64,000 nucleotides of DNA. It comes from Morinoia aosen. Lineage: Eukaryota > Arthropoda > Malacostraca > Amphipoda > Talitridae. The notes below the pieces were generated by a model that saw only the letters and a list, made by a program, of their open reading frames with translations, was not told the origin of the DNA and searched no databases. A program made the position numbers and the translations under genes. The stretch spans positions 27,079,009-27,143,008 of the forward strand of contig CM059578.1 of the NCBI GenBank assembly GCA_030386875.1, written 5' to 3'. Below are positions 24,125 to 35,928 of this stretch, piece after piece. Position 1 is the first letter of the stretch, and every line of letters begins with the position of its first letter.

Positions 24125-24480
24125 GAAACGAAGGATGTGAGGGTAGGAATATCTGAGGGTAGGAGGAGGCGAGGGTAGAATGATGTGAAAGTAGAAGAAC
24201 GTGAGGGTAAAAGGATGTGAGGGCCGGAGGATGTAGGAGGGGAAGAATGTGAGAGCAGGAAGATCTGAGGGTAGTAGAATGTGTGGGTAGAAGAGTGTGA
24301 ATGTAGATGAATGTTAGGGTAGAAGAATGTGAGGGTAGAAGGATGTGAGGAAGGAAGAGTCAGAGGGTATAAGGATGTGAGAGTGGAATTAATTGAGGGT
24401 AGAAAAATCTGAGGGTTGCAAGATGTGTGAATAGAAGGGTGAGAGGGTAGTCGAGTGTGAGGGTAGAAGTATGGGAGAGT
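24125..24480. repeat. 15-16-bp minisatellite
   Basis: More than 20 units of GTGAGGGTAGAAGGAT type. The Ser/Thr/Pro/His-rich minus-strand frame at 23,941-24,540 is produced by it. Confidence 0.92.
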
Positions 24481-24867
24481 GAGAGATGCGACTTTCATTT
24501 CGATGGTTATGTTTGACAGGACTTTGACAAATACATTCATATATATTATTTATGAAACCACTCAGATGATGTTTCAAAACGCCGCGACAACATAAAGGAT
24601 CTCTATACATGTCTATATTTATAAAGAAAGAAAACAATGAACTGGACTCTAGCAGACCGGGTATTACTTTAGGTTACCTAAAATAATATGAACAAGCTGA
24701 TGCGAAAATATTTTTATTAGTTCAGTGAAAGCTTACAAGTTACTCTGAAACTACTAGAGAAAAGGAATAGAATCTTACATAGGACTATATAAGATCGAAT
24801 CAATCCTTCACTAAAGCATCGGTCAATTTTTACACTGCTGGGCGTAAGAATTTAGCCGCGAGTGAGT

Positions 24868-25080
24868 GAAAAGAAAAACAGTTTATTTCCAATAATGTTC
24901 AAACATTTAATGTTTACAACATTGGTTTCTAAAGTATCTTAAGATTAATCCTTAGTTGCTACTTACACATCGGTTACACATCGGTAACATCGGTACCCAT
25001 GTAAAATGTCGAAACAAAAATAATTGAGAGAAAAACACAAAAAATGAGTTCCTTTCTGTGTGTTAATCTGATTTTGACGG
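24868..25080 (-). mobile_element. Interspersed family B copy, longer form
   Basis: Shows AAACAGTTTATTTCCAATAA, CATTGGTTTCTAAAGTATC, ATCGGTACCCATGTAAAATG and GAGTTCCTTTCTGTGTGTTA then TCTGATTTTGA. The last two motifs recur in the copy at 43,014-43,235, so the family body is at least 210 bp. Confidence 0.75.
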
Positions 25081-25146
25081 TGCTTAGGAGAGCTCCTACT
25101 CGTGCCGTGGCGGGCAGTTTGGGTATTGTATGAACACTTAAAAAAA

Positions 25147-25410
25147 GAATGTTTTATTCCAATCAAACCTGATAAATTTCATCTCGTACACTGGTTTTTC
25201 AAATGGCATATAACTAACCCCAGGACGCAATGACGGTTACTGCCGGTCAAGCTGGTACCCATTTCCGACACCTGGGTAGAGTGGGGAACTGTGGCTGAGT
25301 TCTCCGTTTTCCCAATGGGGAGAATCACTGGGCGGCACTTCCGGGATTCGAACTGCCGACACTTCCCGTGAAGGGCGCGCTCTTAACCACTCGACCACGG
25401 TGACCGTGGC
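25147..25410 (-). mobile_element. tRNA-derived SINE, family A, copy 4
   Basis: Complete on the minus strand. The head carries GTGGTCGAGTGGTTAAGAG and the B box GTTCGAATCCCGGAAG. The core is AGGACGCAATGACGGTTACT on the plus strand, and the tail is TTTTATTCCAATC on the plus strand. Confidence 0.88.
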
Positions 25411-25695
25411 CATTAGACCATCATCAGATTTTCGAGTATGATCTAATCAATTCAGATTTCATAATTCTGATTAAATGTTCAAGTGAGTTATCATCCTTAC
25501 TAAGAGCTATCATCCTATGTAAAAATATTACTATGAATGATGTCGACCATGCAGCGATCCATCCTACGACTAACAGCAATAATCGCTCCAGTTAACCGCA
25601 TGTCCAAAACATCTCGGAACAACTCTCATATAAGGAGGTACAGACAACATATTTAACGTCGCTTTTGGTCTCTAACAATTGTTTTAAAATAAGAC

Positions 25696-26245
25696 TTAAG
25701 CACTGCTCAGTCGTCTGACACAACCCTACTTTGGCAGAAAGATTAAATTGACTCAAGTTGCGGCGGTGTGAACGGATGGCAGAGCGCGGCGTGGAGTTAC
25801 TCCATGGAGAAAGTTTGCAACAGCACGGTCTCATGTCTGGTCTCAAAGCCGTCACACGGAGACCAAATGGTAACGTTTCGTCACAATCGTCTACAATCAG
25901 CGGCACCACTCGGTCTGTCCAGCACCACGAAACCGTCAGATTTCAGCCTAAGTTTCCCAAATTAAGGTTGAAATTTTCAGTATTTCCTGTTTGGAGATCC
26001 TATTATTTCAGCCTTAGTTTAGGAAACTTAGGCTAAAATCTGACAGTTTCGTGGCGCTGGACAGACCAAGTGGTGCCGCTGATTGTAGACGATTGTGACG
26101 AAACGTTACATACCATTTGGTCTCCGTGAGACGGCGGAAGCTGCGCTCTTCTACCGCACTCTCGGCTTGCCACGCCGCCTTCTTCGCATCTCAATTTGAT
26201 CTTCATACCGGAGTAGGGTTGTGGCAGACGACTGAGCAGTATTAA
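25696..26245. mobile_element. Foldback MITE flanked by TTAA, 550 bp
   Basis: Two inverted arms of about 240 bases around a 40-base centre. The ends are TTAAGCACTGCTCAGTCGTC on the left and, on the complement of the right, TTAATACTGCTCAGTCGTCT. Inner arms share ACGGAGACCAAATGGTA and GACAGACC. The right TTAA is also the left TTAA of the next element. Open frames inside are read through the arms and are not called. Confidence 0.88.
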
Positions 26246-26452
26246 CACGTTAACTGCAATGGGTTAAACTGAAGTTCAATATTCAACTCAAATTTAGAGT
26301 CAATTGTGGTAATCATCTTTAAAAATAGCCAACATTAACTGGACCGGGTCTTCATTTAGCTTTCATTAAGCATTAATAAAAAATCAGTTAGTGACTGCAG
26401 GTGGGTCAGCAGCACTATGAAAATCACCTAAGTGACCACCGGTGGGTAACTT
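26242..26452. mobile_element. TTAA MITE, family P2, right end lost
   Basis: Begins TTAACACGTTAACTGCAATG and follows the family P2 order (GAAGTTCAATATTCAACTC, then GTCAGCAGCACTATGAAAAT and GACCACCGGTGG). The right terminal repeat is missing. It abuts the foldback element and shares one TTAA with it. Confidence 0.75.
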
Positions 26453-26889
26453 CACAGGAAATATGCTGAGTTTTATTTTAAAGTAATTGATAGAGAATAG
26501 AACTGACACTGAATATGTTGTCCGTACCCTCTTATATGAGAGTAGTTCAGTGATGCTTTGGAGAGCTTGCAACAACAAGGTTGCAGGTCTGGTCTAAGAA
26601 GAGCCTTGTTCTTCCTGAATTCTATTTTCTACCTATCGTTTTGTTTGGTTGAACGTGAATTGTTAGATTATTTCTTTATGAAATAAACATTCAGATAATT
26701 CATTCATATCTGCATGCTCACTTTGAAACAACCGAGGGCGTCCTCGGATGGGTGAATTTAATTCATTTATGTCGGGGTCTAGGATAGTATTAGATTATTT
26801 CTTAACGTATTATTCTTTCAGATAATTCATTCACTTCTGTAGGATCACTTTTAAACAACTGAGGGCATCTCCTATTGGGGGAATTGAAT

Positions 26890-27790
26890 TAATTAATCTC
26901 TGGATCTAGGATAGTCAGAATCGAGAATAAGGAAATTGAACCCTTTGTTAGGGTTCAATTTTCTCACCTTGAACCTCCTAACGTGGTTTACATTACCCTT
27001 GTCCAGGACTGTAAGCAGCTTAGGTGATTTACTTGCCGATAACTTGCTTGACGGTAAGAACAATTTTGAGGCTGTAATATTTTCAACATTTGATATTTTG
27101 CACGTGGTAATTTTACACTTTCTTTTTGTGTTATGGTTATCCATAATAAATATAGGTATTTCAGCTTCAGAGTTTGAAATGCTGACCTCCAAGTAGCAGC
27201 GAGGAGAAATCCGGTAAAATGCTTGATCGTTAAATTTGAATTTACAGCGAAAAGTTGCAGTACGTTGTTCTCTATGACATTGATGCAGTTACAGTTTGAG
27301 AGTTTTTTACATGGCAGGGAAGCATATTCCGCAAAAGAGCTTCAGAAACTGATAGAGATTTTTGTCCCGAGTTATATGAATGGTAATTAACTAACACATC
27401 ATTCCTTCAACTTGGTTATTATTCGGAATATTGAGTACAAGAAGTTTGTTACAAAGTCTGAATTACTCTGAAGGAGGTAAAGAGACGAGAAAACTTGTCG
27501 AGCTTTATGAATGAGGATTTTTTCAGGAATTGGGGTCAAGCTAAGTTTTCTTAAGAGAGGGTTTTCTTCTTAAGTTTTCATTATCGCGTTTCCTAAAATT
27601 ACCTTTGCACACCACTTTGGATGCGAAGTTCATATATTTGTCAATTTCTTTTTGAAGATATTGAGATATGTCTCCCCAGACTAGACTGCAATGGTTCAAA
27701 CGCGATTATACTTATGACTTACTTAAGGGCCTGCGAACCCATACGCAAGAAACAGATAAATATAAAACAAATATGGGTACAACCACGTTA
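26890..27790 (-). pseudogene. Possible LINE reverse-transcriptase relic
   Basis: Minus-strand fragment LNHCSLVWGDISQYLQKEID followed by FASKVV (near 27,610-27,700) resembles the YCxxxWG...LQxxQNxAxRVV segment after the catalytic core of CR1/jockey-type LINEs. About 330 bases on, RNMLPCHVKNSQTV (near 27,290-27,340) recalls the WNxLPxxVRxSxT segment that follows in those proteins. Frame changes lie between. No catalytic motif was seen, so this is a tentative call. Confidence 0.35.
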
Positions 27791-29161
27791 TTCGACTTCA
27801 CGCCACCAGTTGCCTAAACAATTTTGCATTGATCAAACAATAGGGTAAAAACGCGAACCTTAATAAATAATCCATGCAAAAGTTACTTTCTACGCTACAT
27901 ATCGCATCACCACAATTGAAAGCAAAGGAAGCCAAAAACTTTCTTATATTGCAGGACATCAGCTATGACGAGACGCAATTAAATTAAAAAAATTATTTCA
28001 TTCTATTGTATGAGTAAATTTAATTTTCATTTCACTTTTACGAGATGCAACGTCTGTATTTTCAGAAGAAATAGGTATTGGGCTTTATGAGTGAGGAATT
28101 TATCTTGAATAGTAGTTTATTTAGGAGGATTACATGATCTCTGATCTTATTTTACTTTTGCCTGCCGCCTTGGCCGCGAAATTCGAAAACTTTGCAACCT
28201 GAAAAAATTAAGGGATGTCTCCTATACTTAGTTGAAATACTCAAAACGCAAAAGCATTAAAGATTGAATGGTTAATAAAGTAGAACTTTGATCGTGCATA
28301 CTTTTTAAACGATAAAAAAACATAAAAGTAGCCTACCGTAAATTCTATTTCAAGTCTTCTCAACATGAGATTTGAAAGACAATTTTTGATCGAACTGAAT
28401 ACTTAAATTTTCCACTTATTCCTAATACTCAATTTTATCCTTTCTTACTGTTAAAGTTGAACTTTTTAATCGTATCTTTACTTATCGTATCTTTGAATCA
28501 AAAAATACATTGTTTTGTTTGCATTTAATATCAAACTATTTTGGTCATCCCAGAATTTCAGGTTACTCAGTATGTTCTTAGCTTTTATCTGCGTCTCCGT
28601 AGATTCTACTGTGTAACTTACAAAAAGTGGTGATAACAGTTACAACATGGGCAAGGGCAATACATTACCAGTGTATATTATAGAGAGCGCTTAGAGTAAG
28701 ACACCATTAAGGCGATTGAAAACTTGCTGAATTCTCTCTTCTGTAGGATAAAAAATCTAACTCATTCACTTTTTGATTAAAAATTTATTTTTCATAACTG
28801 TCCGTCATAGAAATTAAAATTTAAGTTTACTTTTTGGATGGTTTTGCCTTTACTTGTTCAATTGCAACATACATGTGCACTTTATGATCAAATGTTTAAC
28901 TTTCTTGAGAACGCAAATGATTTTTGTTGGAATTCAGAATACCAATTAGCGCATTAAAACAATAACTAAGAAAATAAATCGTGACCAGTAAAACAAAAAA
29001 TGCCTCCGAACCTGAGATCCCTTGATCGTCGAAAACTTCCGTCATTCCGTAGTGAATTCTCGGATTATTTGTTGACATTTCATTGCAAAAAATCTGAGAC
29101 TCGGTATTCGATAAGTTCAAGTTCAAGTGTGCATTAAAAATATTTACTTCTTTATAGCATA
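27791..29161. other. AT-rich DNA upstream of CIAO2A; no gene seen
   Basis: No conserved coding segment. The CIAO2A promoter and any 5' UTR should lie in the right part. A weak acceptor-like run (TTTACTTCTTTATAG) ends at 29,157, four bases before the ATG, so a 5' UTR intron is possible but unproven. Confidence 0.5.
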
Positions 29162-32100
29162 ATGTCAGAGTATGATACGAGTGAAATTGATGCTGTTGCT
29201 ACAGTTTATGGTGAGGAAGATGTATTTGATCCATAAATCAATGATTTTCTTTCATCTGCATGTTCCTTCATCTTTTTTTCCTTTATGCACACCTTTGCAG
29301 ATAATAAGCATTTGTTTTAACATATGACTAAGGTACTTTTGTATATTATATTAATGACATACTCTGAAAACGAAACTATTTCATGCATTTCCCTTATTAA
29401 TGTGTTACGTTTCTTAAGCTGAGTGCTTATGTGTAATGGTTTTCTTCTCTGAGGTGGAGACTGTTTTGGTTGTTGTAATGAAATTAGTTGATTACTTTTT
29501 TAAATTGGGTTTATTATTTAGGAAACCTGAAATATTATAAAAACAACATTCGTGAAGTGCACCTGACTGATTTAAATATGCTGCATAAATATTTGTTTAT
29601 TTGAAGTTTACTTACTAACATAGTTTTTCAATGTTTAATGATTTATACATTTTGTGAAAGGTAAATTGATGCTTGATATATATTTTTATGTGGTCAATAT
29701 TGAATATAATGTTGTCAACGAATTTAATAATTTCGTAGGTATAGATAGGTAATATAGTCGATTTTAAGACGTTTTACACGAATGACAATATGCCCGGAAA
29801 TGCTTAGTTTTGAAGATATAGGATAAATAACGCCAGGTAAGAATAGCATTAACAGCAGTTCCGATATGGCTCTTCCGGCGTTTTGCGGACGCGGACCACG
29901 CCAAGTTTTTTGGCGGGAGTCATCGGCCTCGGTATGGTTGAGTTAAATTAAGATATTTTAGGCTTACTTAGGTTAGGATACTTAACTAAATTAACTTTAC
30001 CAAACCTAACCTTACCTATCGTTACGTCAGAACCGGATTTCTGCTTATTTACCTCTCCATTTGTTCAATTTTATAAACGACGTTCCTATAACTTCATAGT
30101 TAAATATCTCCAAAACTAAGCATTTCCGGGCACATTGTCATTCATGTAAAACGTCTTAAAATTGACTATATTACCTATCTATACCTACGAAATTATTAAA
30201 TTCGTTGACAACATTATATTCAATATTGACCTTTTATGTTATTAATTGCTTAGAGGTTTTTGATCAGAGATTAAATCAAGTTTGGAAAACTCTGTAGGAA
30301 TTATGCTTAACATGATGTTAACGTCTAAAAGTAATCTGTTACCTATAGCATGTTGTGCTTGTTATGGCTAAAAATTTGATTGCATAGCTTAATAAAAATT
30401 TTTATCGGTAAAATAAAATATATTTTGATGTTAGCATTGTTATATATTCTGAATCTGTTGAAATAAACATGTAATAGTTTCCTGAATTTGTTGATTAGCT
30501 AGATCAAAAATACTTCAAATTATAATGCATCAAGACTATACTCTTTTCACTTCAGGCAAAAGTGATTATATATTATATAATATTTATTTAACACTTAATT
30601 TATATATATAAGCCATTTTTGTTGATAGAACCTTTGTCCAACATTCTCATATGAGATCCATGTTGCACTTTCTTATAATTTTTTATTTTTTATAAAAATC
30701 AACTTATCAAATACTTACATTAACTTCTTTATATTTATTTTTTTCATTGTTTATAAATATTTAAAATTATATTAATATTTATCAGTAGGAGAAATATTAA
30801 AAAAGTATGCCAAAGGTTTCAAAATTTAATAATTCAAATTATAACATTTGGACTACAGCTAAAAAAAGTGTGAGACCATGTATTATGATGAAACAAAATT
30901 TAGTCATCTTAGCTCATTAGTCTTAGTATTTATTTTGCAATTTTTCATGCAAATCATCAATATTTTAGCAATTCAATGTTTCTGTTAGTTTTTTGTTATA
31001 GCAAAATGAATAATAGACTTTTTTGTAGACTATCATATTAAATTCATATAGTGGCAATCAATTTTGAAATGCCATATATAATGTTTATGTTTCAGTGACT
31101 CTTTTGCATTTATCATCAGCTGTTACTGTTGTTGCTATAGAAAAATATGGTCAATATTGAATTTAATGTTGTCGGTGAATTTAATAATTTCATAGGTATA
31201 GATAGGTAATATAGTCGATTTTAAGACGTTTTACAGGAATGACAATGTGCCCGGAAATGCTTAGTTTAGGAGATATAGGATAAATAAGGCCAGGTAAGAA
31301 TAGCATTAACGGCAGTTTCGATATGGCTCTTCCGGCGTTTTGCGGACGCGGACCACGCCAAGTTTTTTGGCGGGAGTCATCGGCCTCGGTATGGTTGAGT
31401 TAAATTAAGATATTTTAGGCTTACTTAGGTTAGGATACTTAACTAAATTAACTTTACCAAACCTAAATTTACCTATTGTTACGTCAGAACCGGATTTCTG
31501 CTTATTTACCTCTCCGTTTGTTCAATTTTATAAACGACGTTCCTATAACTTCAAAGTTAAATATCTCCAAAAATAAGCATTTCCGGGCACATTGTCATTC
31601 ATGTAAAATGTCTTAAAATTGACTATATTACCTATCTATACCTACGATATTATGAAATTTGTTGACAACATTAAATTCAATATTGACCAAAAATATTTGT
31701 TTCTTGTATCACAAAATGAGTTGATATAAAACTTTTCTTTTGAGAAAACTACAGACAGCTCACCTTAAGGTGCTTATTCCTTTGAGTCTCATTCAATTTT
31801 CATGGATCTTACTCATCTATCTTTTGATCTGTCTGATGATTTACAAATGTTGAAAAGCTGTACTGCAAGATATCTGAAGCTTTGATGAAATTTTTTAGAT
31901 TGTTGTTCTTAGAATAGGTTTTACTAAAGCATTTCATCCCTCATGAGAATTGAGTGATTTTTATCTGCCTCTTAGCTGGTTTTCAAGGTTTTTACCTACT
32001 GAATAGAATTTTTTGTACTATCTCTGGATAGTTCTGAGGTCAAATGAATCAGTGTTAAAATTCTGTACAATATTTCATTTCGCTTCTGAGGTGGAGTGAC

Positions 32101-35100
32101 CTAGGTTGTATAAACATTAGAAAGTCACTCAGGATTGTTTAGTTGTCATTCTAGTCACAGTGCTTATTGTAGTTATTGTATATGGTTAAATTTTGTTGTA
32201 TGAAAATGAAATAATGTAAGTACAAAGACAAGCATAATAAAGTCCATAATTCTCTTATGAAAAATTCATTAAAATATATTATTTTATGTGCACCAATTTA
32301 AGAATGAATATGCTCCAGCATATTATATGCTATTTCTGTTGTAAATTTTTGTATGGTTTTTCCACAAATACAGCTTGACAAATTTTGTCACCAAATTTTG
32401 TCGAGTCAGAATTTAATATTGTGCATCTTGTGAAAGTACTTATGGAAAGCAAGCGTTCTTTAAATTGAAAATCAAGTATTCAATTATGTAGCTTTTATTA
32501 GAGGACACATTTGTAACATCGTTTTGGATGTGTGCTAAAAATTATGTTTTCCAAAGTGTAGGTAGTAAGCAACTTGAATTTAGTTTCTCATTCTATCTTC
32601 ACAAATGCAAAAGCAATTAATGCTTTCACTCCTATTCAATTACCTAATTAATTAAGACAGTTTTTTAATTGCTATCATCAGGAGTCAACCTAAATATCCC
32701 AATTCATTGATATTTATGTTTCAGATATTCTGCGATTTGTCAAAGATCCTGAGAAAGATGCAACTCTGGAAGGCCTTGATGTTCTTCAAGAAGATAAAAT
32801 TAAAGTTAGTAAACTGTAGTTGCTTGAATGTGTTCTATCAAGTAAGAAAAATATTGAACTTGTGAAAAGCAACTTAGGATGAAAAAGATAACTGAAGACT
32901 GCCTCTGTTGGAGAATATGCTCTGTTCTAATGCCTTATTTTAGTATTCCTAAGGTGTTTCTCACAAAATTGTTATTAATGATGCTGCAGTTCTTCATTCA
33001 TTCTTTGATGGGTACCTGGAGTTAAATGTGATCTTTTCTCCTGTGAATTTTTACTTCCCACTGAGTAACACCGTACAGTTACAGATTCTATCGAAAGCTA
33101 GAATTCATGGTTTTCTTCCACAAATTCTAAGTAGGAAATTTGGCCAATAACTGCATGTCAATAGTCTTGGGATGTCTGTTTTGATTACTGTATCAAGCTA
33201 AGTAAAGTCAAGTAGGTTATTCAAGATAAAGAAACTGAGAATTTTTCTCCCTATTTTAAAGATGAATAAGTTCAGCATTTTATGTTGGCCCAGATTAAGT
33301 TAAATCTGCTTGGTACAGATTTAGCACTCCTAGGGGCAAATGTGAGCTCCTGCGTTTCATTTCCAAGTCAGTGCAGTGGATGGTTTTGATTTTTTCCAGA
33401 TTGATCCCTGCACACTTCTCTGGCTGCCTTTATCTACCTCTCAATCCCCAACCAATTACGCTTTGGCAAAACAAATCTCATATATCCAAGTGATTTCTAA
33501 CCTTCTCAATTGGTTATGCAAATAAAAAATATGTCTTTTCAGGTGTTGATGTTTTTGTCCCCTTCAGTTGGCTAGTTCTGTATCATTTTGATCTACCTCA
33601 ACCATTTCCATGTCAATGAGAGGAATTCTGCATTTTTCATACTATTTTAGCTAGAACTGTGACATCAATTAGTGACTTCTTTTGGGAGTAAATTTTTAAG
33701 CACTTTGTCTTCATCATATTCCGCATAATCCTTTACTCCTTCTTTGAGAGTAAAGTTTTTGAGATGAGTGCTTTGATCACTCCTAATGAGCATATTTTTA
33801 ATGCTCAATAAGTTTTCAGGTAAAAAAGCTAGAGCAAGGCAAGTATCTGGTGCATGTCACTTTTGTGCCCACCGTCCCACACTGCTCTCTAGCTACTCTC
33901 ATCGGCTTGTGCATTCGAGTCAAGCTCAGTCGGTGTCTTCCATTCCCATACAAGATCAAGATTGAAGTTGCTGAGGGCACGCATGACACTGCTGATGAAG
34001 GTGATGTTTCAGACTTGAAGTGTTCTAAATTTACAAAAGTGCATGCAAATCTGTTGTTGGTTTTGTTTGAAACTCGACAATTACTTGTACCGTTTGCGAA
34101 TTTGGTTGATACAGTCGTTTAAATCATTGACAATTGTCATCAAATGTAAGGATTTCTTACTCGAATTGGGAACCTCTATATTTCAGTTCACAATCTAGTC
34201 ATTTTATTCTCAGTTCTTAGGGTGTTTTTCAGAAATTATAGTTGGGACCCCTCTGTGTCTGATGTTTGCCTTCAAATTTTGACGAGAACTATTGATATGT
34301 TTTATAAAATAGTCGATAAAATAGCAAAAACCAAGGTATGTTGTATGCAAGAACTTGATGATGCAATAATTGGAAGAATTTTGAAATGCAAAATCATCAT
34401 CGATTTCCAGTAAGTCTTAGTGGTGGTAGAATCTGCGCTGAATGTTGGCACTGTCAGCTGGGAAATATGAGGTCCTAAGCTGTAGGTTAGGTAGGCCTTC
34501 CTTTTGTTGAAATAGAATTGGTTTTTTGTGTTATTGAATAGTATCTTTTTATGGTTCTCTGCTGTCAATATAATTGGAAGAATTTTGAAATGCATAATCA
34601 TCATCGATTTTCAGTAAGTCTTAGTGGTGGTAGAATCTGCGCTGAATGTTGGCACTGTCAGCTGGGAAATATGAGGTCCTAAGCTGTAGGTTAGGTAGGC
34701 CTTCCTTTTGTTGAAATAGAATTTGTTTTTTGTGTTATTGAATAGTACCTTTTTATGGTTCTCTGCTGTCAATATAATTGGAAGAATTTTGAAATGCATA
34801 ATCATCATCGATTTTCAGTAAGTCTTGGTGGTGGTAGAATCTGCGCTGAATGTTGGCACTGTCAGCTGGGAAATATGAGGTCCTAAGCTGTAGGTTAGGT
34901 AGGCCTTATTTTTGTTGAAATAGAATTTGTTTTTTGTGTTATTGAATAGTATCTTTTTATGGTTCTCTGCTGTCTTATTTTCTAGCACCTGCTACATTTT
35001 TTATAAACTTTTATCTTGCTTCACAAATTTTACCTCCTAACTTACATGTTACGATGCCCATGGAATCATGTGTGGGAACATTCCATGTGTATACAGTCCC

Positions 35101-35769
35101 TTTTTCCTGTGCTCCATACTTAATGGTGCCTTCCCCATTTTTCTTTTTGGAACGCGTTAACTATATTCAAGGCTTAAATTAACTTATCTAACCTAATTGT
35201 TTGATCTCCAGTGAGTAATGCTGCAGTGTAAGTATCAGTTATCATGCTTGGTGTAAATGACTCGAAAGTTCATTAATGTTTTTTTGGTAATCAATTTTAC
35301 AATTGCAATTATGTGGTTAAATTTTAATCTTCTTTTTTTTATTCCTTATAATTAACCCCTTAACATCAGCATTTTTCTACTCATATTACCATTATTATAA
35401 CCGCCATCACTAGACTTACTCTGGCATCAGGTAGTGACTGACATCAGAATGAGCAAGGAGCTGACACTCGGCAGTTAACTCTAAAGAGTACACTAGGGAA
35501 CAAATTTAACAAGAAATACAATGTATTGAGACTATTTACAAAAGTGGACCAATTTGTTCTCCAGGGCATTAAAGGTTTAAATTATTTAACTTGTATTTAT
35601 AGCTACAAAATCATTACATTTACCGGCGCCAGTGGATACGGTCCTATTTTGATGGAAGCTGTTGCTTGCAGTGAACAAGCAAATCAACGACAAGGAGAGG
35701 GTGGCAGCAGCGCTGGAGAACCCAAACCTGAAGGCCATCGTTGAGAAGTGCATCCATGATGGAGACTGA
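29162..35769 (+). CDS. CIAO2A: CIAO2A (FAM96A), MIP18-family iron-sulfur assembly factor, four exons
   Basis: Coding exons are 29162-29210, 32725-32804, 33820-34000 and 35672-35769. They join in frame to a 135-residue protein ending at TGA. All introns are GT...AG. Residues 16-30 ([15 protein letters not shown]) match the helix that opens the MIP18 fold. Residues 58-72 hold the family signature [15 protein letters not shown], with the conserved reactive cysteine at 65. [13 protein letters not shown] and the C-terminal [20 protein letters not shown] complete the domain. [13 protein letters not shown] and [10 protein letters not shown] fit CIAO2A rather than its paralogue CIAO2B. In animals CIAO2A works with CIAO1 in cytosolic Fe-S assembly and stabilises iron regulatory protein 1. 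The protein is shorter than the human one (about 160) because it lacks the N-terminal extension. The start is the first ATG of exon 1 and fits the conserved domain; an upstream non-coding exon is possible. Introns hold two 540-bp transposons, a 204-bp tandem repeat and a TTAA MITE. Confidence 0.95.
29692..30231. mobile_element. 540-bp inverted-repeat transposon, copy 1 (CIAO2A intron 1)
   Basis: Ends GGTCAATATTGAATATAATG and complement, with arms of more than 150 bases (AGGTATAGATAGGTAATATA and GCCCGGAAATGCTTAG on both). It is flanked by a perfect 8-bp target duplication TTTTATGT (29,684-29,691 and 30,232-30,239). It has no transposase. An 8-bp duplication fits hAT or P superfamilies; the ends do not decide between them. 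Confidence 0.93.
31149..31688. mobile_element. 540-bp inverted-repeat transposon, copy 2 (CIAO2A intron 1)
   Basis: Same length and orientation as copy 1 and very similar, including TTTTTGGCGGGAGTCATCGG in the centre. It is flanked by a different perfect 8-bp duplication AAAAATAT (31,141-31,148 and 31,689-31,696), so it is an independent insertion and not a segmental duplication. Confidence 0.93.
34371..34975. repeat. 204-bp tandem repeat, three units (CIAO2A intron 3)
   Basis: TGGAAGAATTTTGAAATGC starts at 34,371, 34,575 and 34,779. Each unit holds ATCGATTTTCAGTAAGTCTT, which reads as an acceptor-like TTTTCAG followed directly by a donor-like GTAAGT frame, and GTAGGTTAGGTAGGCC. Units differ at only a few positions, so the expansion is recent. 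Confidence 0.96.
35352..35580. mobile_element. TTAA MITE, family P1 (CIAO2A intron 3)
   Basis: Begins TTAACCCCTTAACATCAGCA and ends GCATTAAAGGTTTAA. It matches the copy at 7724-7947 through TACTCATATTACC, CTGGCATCAG and AGAAATACAAT. It ends 91 bases before exon 4 of CIAO2A. Confidence 0.78.
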
Positions 35770-35788
35770 CTTTCGCTGTCCACTTGCG

Positions 35789-35928
35789 GTGTTGTCAACC
35801 TGTTGGCAGCCCAGCTGTAGATGTTGAATGCTGCAGTGTTCTCAACCTGTTGGCAGCCCAGTTATAGATGTTGAATGCTGCAGTGTTGTCGACCTGTTGG
35901 CAGCCCCGTTGTAGATGTTGAATTCTAT
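35789..35928 (+). repeat. 47-bp tandem repeat in the CIAO2A 3' UTR
   Basis: Three copies of GTTGTCAACCTGTTGGCAGC and TGTAGATGTTGAATGCTGCA (starts 35,791, 35,838 and 35,885). It begins about 20 bases after the CIAO2A stop codon. Confidence 0.9.

Noticed and set aside
34222-34413. 63-codon frame in CIAO2A intron 3
   Set aside because: It starts inside the intron and ends in the 204-bp repeat; no part matches the MIP18 family and the conserved C terminus is supplied by exon 4.
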